Shown here piece after piece: positions 1 to 7,900 of a stretch of DNA of 64,000 bases. The notes under the pieces are model-generated. The model saw only the letters and a program-made list of their open reading frames with translations, made no database searches and was not told the origin of the DNA. The stretch comes from Elioraea sp. (GTDB lineage: Bacteria > Pseudomonadota > Alphaproteobacteria > Acetobacterales > Acetobacteraceae). The translations under genes were made by a program, and so were the position numbers. The stretch is from the NCBI RefSeq assembly GCF_022842375.1, contig NZ_JALHPR010000003.1, positions 186,001-250,000 on the forward strand, given 5' to 3'. Each line of letters starts with the position of its first letter. Positions within the stretch are counted from its first letter, which is position 1.

Positions 1-1027
1 GCGTCTTGTCGCCAGACAGCAGCGCAAAGGCGCTCCATGTCGGGATGACGCCGATCCATGCGCTTGCGCCGCCAGCGTTGATGGTCCCGAGATCGCCCAC
101 CGCGTTCGGCGAATAATTCAGCGCCGTGCCGCTGCCGATCCCTGCCCGCTGTGTGCTGGTCGAGAAGATGTTCCACTCCAGCTTTTTCTCATGCAGGTAC
201 AGCGCCGACGCGCGCGGCTGGAAATGCGTGGCGTTCGCCGACCACACCGGCAGCCCGTCAGCGCCAACCAGCGCGACGCACGTGTGATGGTAAAACGTGA
301 AGTCGGTCGTGTAGAGCTGTAGCGACGTGACGCCGTTCAGCAGCTCGATTTCATCGACGGTATATGCCTCGCCGTTGCTGACGCGGCCGTTGATCACCTC
401 CGCCCAGACCGTGATCGTGTTGTCGCTCCAGACGTAGCTGTAAAAGCGCGCCTGGAGCTGGCCGTGATCGGTGTCGCTGCCGCCCTCGCCGTTTCGGAGC
501 ACGCCCCAGTGCTTCCACGCGCGCACAGCGCCGCCGGCCCTGATCTCGCGGTAGTTGCCCGCCGCATCGCAGTTGTCGAGCAGGCAGAAGTAATTCACGC
601 CGCCGATGCGCACGCGCACCTTGTAGTCCTGCGCCGTCAGCGTGCTGCGCGCGATGCTGGTCGAGTTGCTGAACGAGCCGCTGACCTTCCACAGTGCGAG
701 GTCAATCGCTGCGTTGTCGGCCACGCTGCCGGCGGCGGGCTTGCAGGAGAAGATCGCACGGCGCAGCGATCCGTCAGCATGCAGCACGCGCCCGTCCGCT
801 TGCTGTAGCGCGATCGCCGAACCCGCATAGCGGATTTCGACGCGCGAGCCCGAAGGGACGTCGCCCGCCTCGAAATCGCGCGCGAAGGTGATGTACGGGT
901 CCGTGCGCGCCGCACCGGAGAAATTGTCGAGCGTGACCGTCTCGATCAGCGCGTCACCGCCGGGCGGAGGCGTGAAGGTGCCGACGCGCCCCGCACGACG
1001 ACCGGAGCGGGGGGAGGCGCGCATCAT
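1..1027 (-). CDS. Phage fibre-like protein with YetA/PcRGL-type N-terminal domain (3-prime partial)
   Basis: An open frame of at least 342 residues runs off the left edge of the window. The start is the ATG at 1027-1025, which overlaps the stop of the upstream gene as TGATG. Residues about 28-100 (TDPYITFARDFEAGDVPSG, then a stretch ending ADGSLRRAIF) resemble the N-terminal barrel domain of the exo-rhamnogalacturonan lyase YetA/PcRGLX family. That is my reading of the pattern, not a search result. It lies last in a run of fibre-like genes, so a role in receptor or surface-glycan contact is inferred. The C-terminus and any catalytic centre are not in the window. Confidence 0.7.
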   Translation of the reverse strand, partial: MMRASPRSGRRAGRVGTFTPPPGGDALIETVTLDNFSGAARTDPYITFARDFEAGDVPSGSRVEIRYAGSAIALQQADGRVLHADGSLRRAIFSCKPAAGSVADNAAIDLALWKVSGSFSNSTSIARSTLTAQDYKVRVRIGGVNYFCLLDNCDAAGNYREIRAGGAVRAWKHWGVLRNGEGGSDTDHGQLQARFYSYVWSDNTITVWAEVINGRVSNGEAYTVDEIELLNGVTSLQLYTTDFTFYHHTCVALVGADGLPVWSANATHFQPRASALYLHEKKLEWNIFSTSTQRAGIGSGTALNYSPNAVGDLGTINAGGASAWIGVIPTWSAFALLSGDKT

Positions 1028-2025
1028 CACGACAGGCACTCAAGCTCGAGCGTGAGGTTGCCCGGCGTGCCGGACGGGCTCGTCATCACAACCTGAAGGA
1101 TGCGGTCGGTCGTGCCGGTCTTGGCCATGGTGTTTGCGCCACTGGCGGTCGAGCGCGCGGGCGTGGTCGTGACCGCGATCGCCGACAGGCCGGTGATCGA
1201 CGCGGCATTTGTCGCGGTCCAGTCGGCCGCGCCGGTCTTGTCGGCGATCTGGACGTTCGCGGTCACGCTCCCGGTGTCGGTGTAGGCGATGGCGGCGATG
1301 ATCGTGCCGATGCTGACATTTTCCAGCAGAATGCGATCGGTGCGCGCGGTGGGCGCGGGTATGTCGATGCGCACGGTGAAGGGGCGGCCGGGCATGTCGC
1401 GAAGCGCATCGCCGCGCACGCGCTTCGGGCGCCCCGCGTCGTCAGCATCGGAGAAGGCAAGGAAGTCAGCCGCCGGGTTGATCGTGGCGTCAGGCTCGCC
1501 GGCGGGATCGTAGACGCCGACCAGGCGATGCAGCGCCACGGCGCCGCTGCCGTCGGTGTGGATCTCGGTGTCGACGAACAGCAGGCCGCCGGAGGCGATC
1601 GTGCGTGCAGGGTTGACCCCGCCGCCCAGCACGAAGCCGGAGAAGCTCGGCGTGCGATCCGCGCCCGTGGCCGTCAGCTCGTAGCGGACGCCGTAGACGC
1701 TGTTTGCGGCCAGACCGGTGACGGTCGGCGCGCTGATGGTGGTGTTGCCGCCCAGCGCGAGCTTGATGACGGTGCCGCCGGTGAGCCCCGTCGCCTGGTA
1801 GGTGGCTGTCGGCGAGGCGGAGACGATCGGCGCGGCAGCCGATGCACCGATCGCCGCCTTGCCGTCGAGGGCGCCTTGCAGCCCCGCAACGTCGGCGATG
1901 GTGGCAAGGCCCAGCACCTGCGCGACGGTGCGGCGACGGCTGTTCGTGCCGTCGTCGGTCTCGATCTGGTCGGTGCGGGCGGCGCTTCCGGTCGCGAGAA
2001 GATCGGCAATCGTTACGTCTGGCAT
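1027..2025 (-). CDS. Putative phage tail-fibre or baseplate-associated protein
   Basis: 332 residues with no recognised enzymatic motif. The N-terminus (about residues 1-60, including TVAQVLGLATIADVAGLQGA) resembles the short helical and Ala/Gly-rich attachment segments of many tail fibres. The rest is rich in Thr, Gly, Ala and Val, with beta-type patterns such as GLTGGTVIKLALGGNTTI. It starts 4 bases after the stop of the GH5/SGNH protein and overlaps the start of the next gene by one base, so the three are one translational unit. The fibre function is inferred from position and composition. Confidence 0.6.
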   Translation of the reverse strand: MPDVTIADLLATGSAARTDQIETDDGTNSRRRTVAQVLGLATIADVAGLQGALDGKAAIGASAAAPIVSASPTATYQATGLTGGTVIKLALGGNTTISAPTVTGLAANSVYGVRYELTATGADRTPSFSGFVLGGGVNPARTIASGGLLFVDTEIHTDGSGAVALHRLVGVYDPAGEPDATINPAADFLAFSDADDAGRPKRVRGDALRDMPGRPFTVRIDIPAPTARTDRILLENVSIGTIIAAIAYTDTGSVTANVQIADKTGAADWTATNAASITGLSAIAVTTTPARSTASGANTMAKTGTTDRILQVVMTSPSGTPGNLTLELECLS

Positions 2026-2028
2026 GGC

Positions 2029-4698
2029 TTACCTCGTCACCCGGCGGTCGCCGGTTCGGGTTACACGCGTGTCGGCGGCGCGCGTCACGCGCACATCGGC
2101 AGGAGGCGGCGCCCCCGGGTCTGGCGGCGGCGTGGTGGCGACCACCAGGCGCTGCGGCACCAGCGTGCGGATGCGGGGCCGAGGCGCGTAGAGATGCAGG
2201 TGATCCTTCGTCAGCCCTGGATTGCCCGCGGGCACTTCGTGCGGCACGCTGATGACCGTCTGGCTGCCGCTGTACGTTGCCACGTACTTGTCTGTGGCGA
2301 AGTGCAACGTCGCCGTGTCGATGATGTTCGCGCTGAAGGTCAGCGGGATATCGACGAAGCCCAGCGCCTTGAACGTCGTGTCGACCGTGCCAACACTCGG
2401 GTACACCCAGCCGGTGCCGTTCCATGCGCGCCACAGCCCGTTGTTGTGCGTGCCGGGCGCGGCGATGAAGTCGTTCGCCGCATCGCCGAGCCGGACGCGG
2501 GCGCGGATGACCTGCGCGGCGCTTCGCCATGCCGTGACGAGGCGAGGCGCATCGTCAGCCAGGCCCCAGCGATGCAGCATGGCGAGCGCGAGCTCGCGCC
2601 CCATGCCCTGGAGCACGCCGATCGGGTAGTGAATGCCGTCGCTGCTCGATGTGCGCGTATCGCCCAGCACGAGGCCGGCGCGATGACAGGCGGCGTAGAA
2701 CCCGGGAATGGCGGTCTCGCTCGCGTCAGCCTGGTCGCCGGTCAGGATCAGGGTGCGCCTGATCTTGTTCGCGCTGTCGCTGTCGGTGTTCCAGCGGTTG
2801 CCGGGCACCATCACCCACACCTCACGATCGCGCGCGGGATACGCCGCATCGAACTGCGCGAGCGCCGCCTCGACAATCCGCCGATGACGCAGGATGAAGC
2901 TGTCCGTCGAGAGGTTCACCGCCTCCCTTGACCACTCCTGCACGGCACAGAAGATCAGGAAGATGCACTTGGCAGTCGGGTTGCTGCCTGCGGCGGAAAG
3001 CCATGACGTGATCGCTGATTGACCCGCTGCGGTAATGGCGGTGTCGGTCGCCCAGTGGCTGATTCCGGTGCCGGCCTGCACGGTTCGGGCAAAGGTGATC
3101 GGCAGGGCGGGGATGGCCGCCTGCAGCTCCTGCGCCCACACGCTTCGGCCGTCGACCGTGCGCAGATCGACCGGCAGCGCATCGGGCCCGCGCGAACCAT
3201 CCTCGTGGGTCGCGGCGTTGTTGCCGTCGAACATGGCGAGATGCGACGGGCCGATGGCGCGGACGACGAGCGCGGTCGGCGCGTCGCCCGGCGGCTCCGG
3301 CTCGGGCGGCGGCGCTGACGCCAGCACGGGGCCGACGACAGCACTCGTCGCCGTTGCCACGCCCGCGCTGTTCGTGAGCGTTTCCTCGAGCTGCCAGTAC
3401 TGGCCGAGGTCGGCGCTGACGCCGAGATAGGTCGGGCCCGTCGCGCCCGCGATCGGGGAGAACGCGCCGCTCATCGACGCGCCGCGCAGCCAGCGATACG
3501 CGCGGGTGATCGGCTCCGTGCCGCGCGCGATCGCGGCCTCGGCGCTGACCGTGCCGCCGACCTGGACGGTGCCGGCGATCTCGGGCGGGCTGACAAAGCT
3601 CGGCGGCTCGGCCGGGAAGAACGCGGTGTTCAGTGCGGGGCGCCAGTCGCTCGTCACCGTGCTCGCGGGATCGTTGATGCGGCGGGCCGCGCCGGTGGTC
3701 CATGCCCACATCAGGGTCGCGACGCCACCGCCGATGTCGGCGATCTGCTGCGGCGTCAGCAGGAAGGGCAGGTTCGTCGCCAGCGCCTCGCGGAACGTGA
3801 GAAGCTCGGTGATGCGCAGCGGGTTGTCGACCGCGTAGCCCTCCGTCGTGCCTGCGGCGTTGGCGATGTCGATTTCGCCGAAGAACACCGGCACGGTGTA
3901 GCCGTGGATCTGGCTCAGGCGCCGGATCTGGTTGGCGACGAAGAACGGCTTGCCGTACCAGGTCGCGCTGCCGTCGCGCGTCGTGTCATAATCATGGATG
4001 TCGACGGCGACGCGGCGGATGCCGGCGGGGAGAACGAGGTTCGCGACATCCCAGATCCGCCCGCTGTCGCGGCCCGAAATGGCGATCCAGTGATCGGGCG
4101 CGCCGGCGCGGATCGCGGTGATCGCTTCAGCCGCCAGCGCGTTCACCTGCGCCTGGCTGTATGCGCCAGCACTCTCGTTCCATGGCTGGATCACTACCTC
4201 GTCCGGCGTGTAGTTCGCCGCGATCCAGGCGGAAAACGCGGTCCAGTACGCCTGGCGCACCGCGGGCGCCATCAAATGCGGGTCCTGCGTTCCGGGGCTG
4301 CCGGGGATGATGCAGTAGAGCACCGTCATGCCGGCGGCGAGGAAGTGATCGATCGAGGTGCGCAGCCGCCCGAAATTGCCGTTGGCATCGGGGTTGGCCG
4401 GGAACAGCACGTTCAGGTCGGCGCCGTGCCCGAGGTCGTTGGTGCTGGCGGGGAACACCCGCACCGAGTGCGCGTGGCGCGCCATGTTCTCGGCGACGCC
4501 GAGCGGCACGCCGATGCCGCTGCTGTTGCCGATGAGATAGTTGCGCTCTGGGTTGATGCCGAAGTCGCCGCCCAGCGGCCAGGGCACGTCGGCGACCGAC
4601 GCGCGCCCGAAGCCGTCATGCACGCCGCCGCGCAGCGATCGGCGGGCGCCGGGAAAGCGGGCAGGCTGGCGGCGTGGGAGACGAAGAACCATCGTCAC
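2029..4698 (-). CDS. Large phage tailspike-like protein: GH5-like domain, Ig-like linker, SGNH-hydrolase-like domain
   Basis: 889 residues. Residues about 40-350 look like a glycoside hydrolase clan A barrel: the acid/base candidate is Glu in QPWNESAGAY and the nucleophile candidate is Glu in PVFFGEIDIA. Residues about 375-470 read as one Ig-like/fibronectin-like module (PPEIAGTVQVGGTVSAEAAI). Residues about 490-720 look like an SGNH/GDSL esterase; the block DGIHYPIG carries the typical Asp-x-x-His pair. The C-terminus has a short VRVTR/TRVTR repeat. The GTG start at 4698 overlaps the upstream stop as GTGA. A dual glycan hydrolase/esterase that clears surface polysaccharide is inferred. The GH5 assignment rests on motifs only. 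Confidence 0.75.
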   Translation of the reverse strand: MTMVLRLPRRQPARFPGARRSLRGGVHDGFGRASVADVPWPLGGDFGINPERNYLIGNSSGIGVPLGVAENMARHAHSVRVFPASTNDLGHGADLNVLFPANPDANGNFGRLRTSIDHFLAAGMTVLYCIIPGSPGTQDPHLMAPAVRQAYWTAFSAWIAANYTPDEVVIQPWNESAGAYSQAQVNALAAEAITAIRAGAPDHWIAISGRDSGRIWDVANLVLPAGIRRVAVDIHDYDTTRDGSATWYGKPFFVANQIRRLSQIHGYTVPVFFGEIDIANAAGTTEGYAVDNPLRITELLTFREALATNLPFLLTPQQIADIGGGVATLMWAWTTGAARRINDPASTVTSDWRPALNTAFFPAEPPSFVSPPEIAGTVQVGGTVSAEAAIARGTEPITRAYRWLRGASMSGAFSPIAGATGPTYLGVSADLGQYWQLEETLTNSAGVATATSAVVGPVLASAPPPEPEPPGDAPTALVVRAIGPSHLAMFDGNNAATHEDGSRGPDALPVDLRTVDGRSVWAQELQAAIPALPITFARTVQAGTGISHWATDTAITAAGQSAITSWLSAAGSNPTAKCIFLIFCAVQEWSREAVNLSTDSFILRHRRIVEAALAQFDAAYPARDREVWVMVPGNRWNTDSDSANKIRRTLILTGDQADASETAIPGFYAACHRAGLVLGDTRTSSSDGIHYPIGVLQGMGRELALAMLHRWGLADDAPRLVTAWRSAAQVIRARVRLGDAANDFIAAPGTHNNGLWRAWNGTGWVYPSVGTVDTTFKALGFVDIPLTFSANIIDTATLHFATDKYVATYSGSQTVISVPHEVPAGNPGLTKDHLHLYAPRPRIRTLVPQRLVVATTPPPDPGAPPPADVRVTRAADTRVTRTGDRRVTR

Positions 4699-5336
4699 GC
4701 GCTCCAGAACAGCAGGTAGGGCGACAGCAGGCGGTCAACGGCCGGGCTCAACTGGATCGCCTGGCCCTGCATCGATGCCTCGCGCGACTCGTACAGCTCA
4801 CCCAGCAGCAGCAGGATCGCGGCCTTCAGCGCAGCCGGCACATCGGCCGCGGCGCCATAGCCGGCGGTGAAGCGGATGCGGAACGAGCCGCGGGCGGCAC
4901 GCGCCGCGGGCCAGGCGGCGCCGTAGGCAAGCGCGAGCGTGCCGCGCGGGGCGGTGTCACCGGCCGGCGCCTGCACGACATAGCTCGTCGGGCTCATCGT
5001 CTGTGCGACGCCGGCGGCGTCGTCATAGGTGACCGAGAGCACCGCGAGCAGCGGCGCCTTCGGGATGGTCAGCGCCGCGATCGGCGCGGTCACGCCGAGC
5101 GGGTCGAGCAGCTCGACCGGCAGGCGAACGCGGTTCGACGTCGGCGCGCCATCGAGCTGCCATTCCCAGGTCTGCGTCAGCAGCGCGCGGCCGGTATGCG
5201 CCTCGACCGTCTGGCGGGCCGAGGCGAGCTGCGCGCCGATCAGCACGTCGTCCGACGTGTGATCGACGCGCAGATGCGCCTTCGCGTCGATGAGGGAGAC
5301 AGGCTCTCCCACCGGGGCGACGAGACGGGTGAGCAC
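4695..5336 (-). CDS. Head-tail connector protein (gp6-like / phiE125 gp8 family)
   Basis: 213 residues. The N-terminal pattern PVSLIDAKAHLRVDHTSDD, followed by a helical segment with ARQTVEAHTGRALL, is typical of the phage gp6-like connector family, which forms the ring below the portal. Its place after capsid and a small structural gene agrees. The start is a GTG at 5336, 9 bases after the upstream stop. The 3-prime end overlaps the GH5/SGNH gene by four bases. In related phages tail-completion and tail-tube genes usually follow; here a fibre-like gene follows directly. Confidence 0.85.
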   Translation of the reverse strand: MLTRLVAPVGEPVSLIDAKAHLRVDHTSDDVLIGAQLASARQTVEAHTGRALLTQTWEWQLDGAPTSNRVRLPVELLDPLGVTAPIAALTIPKAPLLAVLSVTYDDAAGVAQTMSPTSYVVQAPAGDTAPRGTLALAYGAAWPAARAARGSFRIRFTAGYGAAADVPAALKAAILLLLGELYESREASMQGQAIQLSPAVDRLLSPYLLFWSA

Positions 5337-5345
5337 GATGTGTGC

Positions 5346-5768
5346 TCAGACCGGCGGGTTGGCGCGCGGCAGCATCTCGGCATGGCCGAGGATCGCGACG
5401 GCCGCGAGCACGGCAGCGCTGGCGTTGCCGACCGGCGTGATGGTCATCCGCACATAGCGGCGCGCACCGCGGTAGCCGATCTTGCGCACCTCGTCGTCAT
5501 CGTTGAAGACGAAGGCGGCGAGCGCCTCGGTGCCGATCAGGTCGTCATCGGGCACCGGCACGCCGCCCGACATGTTCGACGCGTCGCTGTGCTCGACCAG
5601 GACCGTGAAGGTCACATCGGCATCGGCGATGCTGCCGGTGGCGATGACGAAGGTCAGGCTGCCGTAGCCCTGGCGGTCGATGATCTGGCTCACCTGGTCC
5701 GTGTTGTCGGCCACGCTCACGGGGCTGATCGCCCGCGCGACGTGGATGTTGCTCATCAGATCACGCAT
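5346..5768 (-). CDS. Small phage structural protein, function unknown
   Basis: 140 residues between the capsid and connector genes. The pattern is beta-rich with no catalytic motif (VSQIIDRQGYGSLTFVIATG, then RYVRMTITPVGNASAAVLAAVAILGHAE). Small proteins in this slot of HK97-like modules are often decoration or stabilisation proteins, but the family is not recognised with certainty. ATG 5768 has a GGGAG ribosome site about 8 bases upstream; an in-frame ATG at 5756 is an alternative. Confidence 0.75.
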   Translation of the reverse strand: MRDLMSNIHVARAISPVSVADNTDQVSQIIDRQGYGSLTFVIATGSIADADVTFTVLVEHSDASNMSGGVPVPDDDLIGTEALAAFVFNDDDEVRKIGYRGARRYVRMTITPVGNASAAVLAAVAILGHAEMLPRANPPV

Positions 5769-5796
5769 CGCGTGAACTCCCTCTCTGCATGCGAAG

Positions 5797-5861
5797 GGGG
5801 CGAGGCCTCGCGGCCCCGCCCCCCGTTATCGGCAAGAGGGGCGGGGGCGTGCGGCGCCCCC
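5797..5861 (-). promoter_or_regulatory. Two strong hairpins in the capsid-downstream gap
   Basis: Hairpin 1 (5797-5822) pairs two 11-base arms with one G-U pair and, on the minus strand, a GCGA tetraloop. Hairpin 2 (5843-5861) pairs GGGGGCG with CGCCCCC over a 5-base loop. Neither is followed by a T-run on the minus strand. They lie just after the capsid stop, so protection of the capsid mRNA 3-prime end or attenuation of downstream genes is more likely than full termination. The structure is seen; the role is inferred. Confidence 0.6.
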
Positions 5862-5889
5862 CCGGGTGCACTCACTCAGCCGTCAGCGA

Positions 5890-7203
5890 TCAGCTGCCGA
5901 AGCGAACGAACTTCAGCGCCTCGAACTGCACCACGGCCCCGCCGACGCGGCGGAAGACGTGGAACTTCACGAAACCGGGCTGGGTGATCTCGTCGCGGAT
6001 GACGCGGAGGCCGAGGCGATCGACCACCTGGTAGGCAACGCCGAAGTTGCCGAACGCCATCGAGAGCGAGCCCGCCGCAAGTGCCGGCATGTCCTCGGCC
6101 TTCACCACCGGGAAGCCCAGCAGCGTCGGCGGCTGGCCCTGCGCCAGGCCGGGCTGCCAGAGGTAGGCGTTGGTGGTCGCCTCCTTCATCTTGCGGATCA
6201 GCGAGATGACGGAGCGGCGGGTTACCCAGGTGCAGCCGTCGCGGTAGCCGTCCTTCATGGCCTCGACCACGACGATCAGCACGTCAGCCGGGTTCGATGC
6301 GCCGAAAGCGCCGCTCGCCGTCGTGTTGATGTGCTCGAGCGTGCCCCAGGCGCGGGAACCGTCGGCGGTCGCGGCCGTCGGGTAGGTGGTGAAGCCGCGC
6401 GGGCGGGCGATGCCGTTGCCGGCGACGAAGGACTGGCCCTCGGCGCGGGCGAAGCGCTCCGCCGCCTTGCCTTCCAGCCAGGCGCCGACATCGACGACGG
6501 CGTCGTCAAGCAGCTTCCGCGTGGTGCGCGGGTAGGCGTACATCTCTTCCGCCTGGATGCGGTACTTACCCAGGTTCGGCGTGGTGGTTTCGGCGCGCGC
6601 CTCGGTCTCGCCGACCCAGGCGAAGCCCGCCTCGTCATAGTCGGCCAGGCCCTCGAGCGCGTCGGCGCTGATCGCCTGCACCGCGGAGATGGCGCGGATG
6701 GGCGAGAGGTCGAACACGCGGGTGATGATGCGGCCGGTCATGTCGGCCGGCACCAGGTACCCGCCGTCGGGATCCGCGCCGACGCTCATCGCCTTGCGCT
6801 CGCCGTCGAAGAAGGCGTCGCGGCCCTTGCGGAGGAACGTGTCGAGGCCCGCCTTGTAGGCGCGCAGCCCATCATGGTCGAGGGCGGCGAAAGCGCGCTT
6901 CTGCTCGGCCGCCTGGGCGCCCAGCATGGCGTTGAAGGTCTTCAGCTCGGCCGCGGCCTTGTCCTCGCCGCCGGCGCCGCCGAGGCCCATGCGGTTGAGG
7001 CGCTTCTCGAGCTCGTCGGCCCGCTTGGCCTCCGCCTCGATCTGGGCCTTCTGGTCCTCGAGACGATCCATCGTCTCGTCGAGCTTCCGCAGCTTCTCCT
7101 CCAGCACGACATCGTGCTTTTTCAGCGCGACGTCGTTGGACTTCTTGAACTCCTCGAACGCGCGGCCCAGGCCGTCGACGATCTCGGTCATTTCGGGGGG
7201 CAT
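5890..7203 (-). CDS. HK97-family major capsid protein
   Basis: 437 residues from ATG 7203, one base after the protease stop codon; a longer in-frame start at 7371 would run into the protease gene and is rejected. Residues about 5-75 are charged and helical (EEKLRKLDETMDRLEDQKAQ), as in the HK97 scaffolding delta domain removed during maturation. The rest carries the HK97 fold pattern, including DPDGGYLVPADMTGRIITRV and a late GFPVVKAEDMPAL segment. It forms the icosahedral shell. Gene order portal, protease, capsid is the classic arrangement. Confidence 0.95.
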   Translation of the reverse strand: MPPEMTEIVDGLGRAFEEFKKSNDVALKKHDVVLEEKLRKLDETMDRLEDQKAQIEAEAKRADELEKRLNRMGLGGAGGEDKAAAELKTFNAMLGAQAAEQKRAFAALDHDGLRAYKAGLDTFLRKGRDAFFDGERKAMSVGADPDGGYLVPADMTGRIITRVFDLSPIRAISAVQAISADALEGLADYDEAGFAWVGETEARAETTTPNLGKYRIQAEEMYAYPRTTRKLLDDAVVDVGAWLEGKAAERFARAEGQSFVAGNGIARPRGFTTYPTAATADGSRAWGTLEHINTTASGAFGASNPADVLIVVVEAMKDGYRDGCTWVTRRSVISLIRKMKEATTNAYLWQPGLAQGQPPTLLGFPVVKAEDMPALAAGSLSMAFGNFGVAYQVVDRLGLRVIRDEITQPGFVKFHVFRRVGGAVVQFEALKFVRFGS

Positions 7204-7204
7204 G

Positions 7205-7900
7205 TCAGATGCTCCGTGTGATTGTTGCGACAAGGCGCTGCAGCGCATCCGCAGCACCGTCATCGCCCGCGTCATCGGCATCGCGCAGATGGAGGGCATC
7301 GAAGCCAGCGGCGACGATCGCCTTGGCTTCGGTTCGGGAGAACCCGGCGTCGCGCAGGGCCCTCTCGGCATGGGTGATGGTCAACCCCGACGCGCTCTTC
7401 ACCTGGCCGACGCGGGCACGCGTGTTGGCCGGGAACGTGACGAGGGAGACCTCGAACAGGTCGATCTTCTTGAGGCTGCGGCGCGGCTCCTCGGGGCGGG
7501 AGCGGGGCGACCATTCCTTCGCGATGTAGCCGATCGAAAGCCCGTCGATCGCGGGCCGCGGCGTCATCTTCATCAGCGCATAGGCCTCGCGGCCGCGCGG
7601 CGTGTCGGCGAGCTTGCCTTCGACCTTGAGGCCCACGCCGTCCTCGCCCATCTCGGTCCAGATCCCGATCGGCGTCATGTCATCGGCGCTCACGCCCATG
7701 CCACCGTGCTGGAGCAGCATCGCGGGCCAACGGCCGGACGATTTCGCCTGCGCCAGCGTGTCGGCGAAGGCGCCGGGCTGGATGACATCGCCATAGGCGT
7801 CGACGTTGCCGAACACGGCGCCGTAGCCGGCGAAGGACATGTCGGCCTCGACCTCGGCGAACTTCAGCTCGGTGAGGCCGACCGCGGTGCGCTGCATCAC
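7205..7900 (-). CDS. HK97-type prohead protease
   Basis: 231 residues. The N-terminal FAGYGAVFGNVDAYGDVIQP block is the signature of the caudoviral prohead protease family (peptidase U35/S78). The catalytic His is probably H65 in LLQHGG and the Ser S122 in IDGLSIGYIA, close to the HK97 gp4 positions. It cleaves the capsid delta domain and scaffold during head maturation. ATG 7900 overlaps the portal stop by four bases (ATGA). Confidence 0.95.
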   Translation of the reverse strand: MMQRTAVGLTELKFAEVEADMSFAGYGAVFGNVDAYGDVIQPGAFADTLAQAKSSGRWPAMLLQHGGMGVSADDMTPIGIWTEMGEDGVGLKVEGKLADTPRGREAYALMKMTPRPAIDGLSIGYIAKEWSPRSRPEEPRRSLKKIDLFEVSLVTFPANTRARVGQVKSASGLTITHAERALRDAGFSRTEAKAIVAAGFDALHLRDADDAGDDGAADALQRLVATITRSI

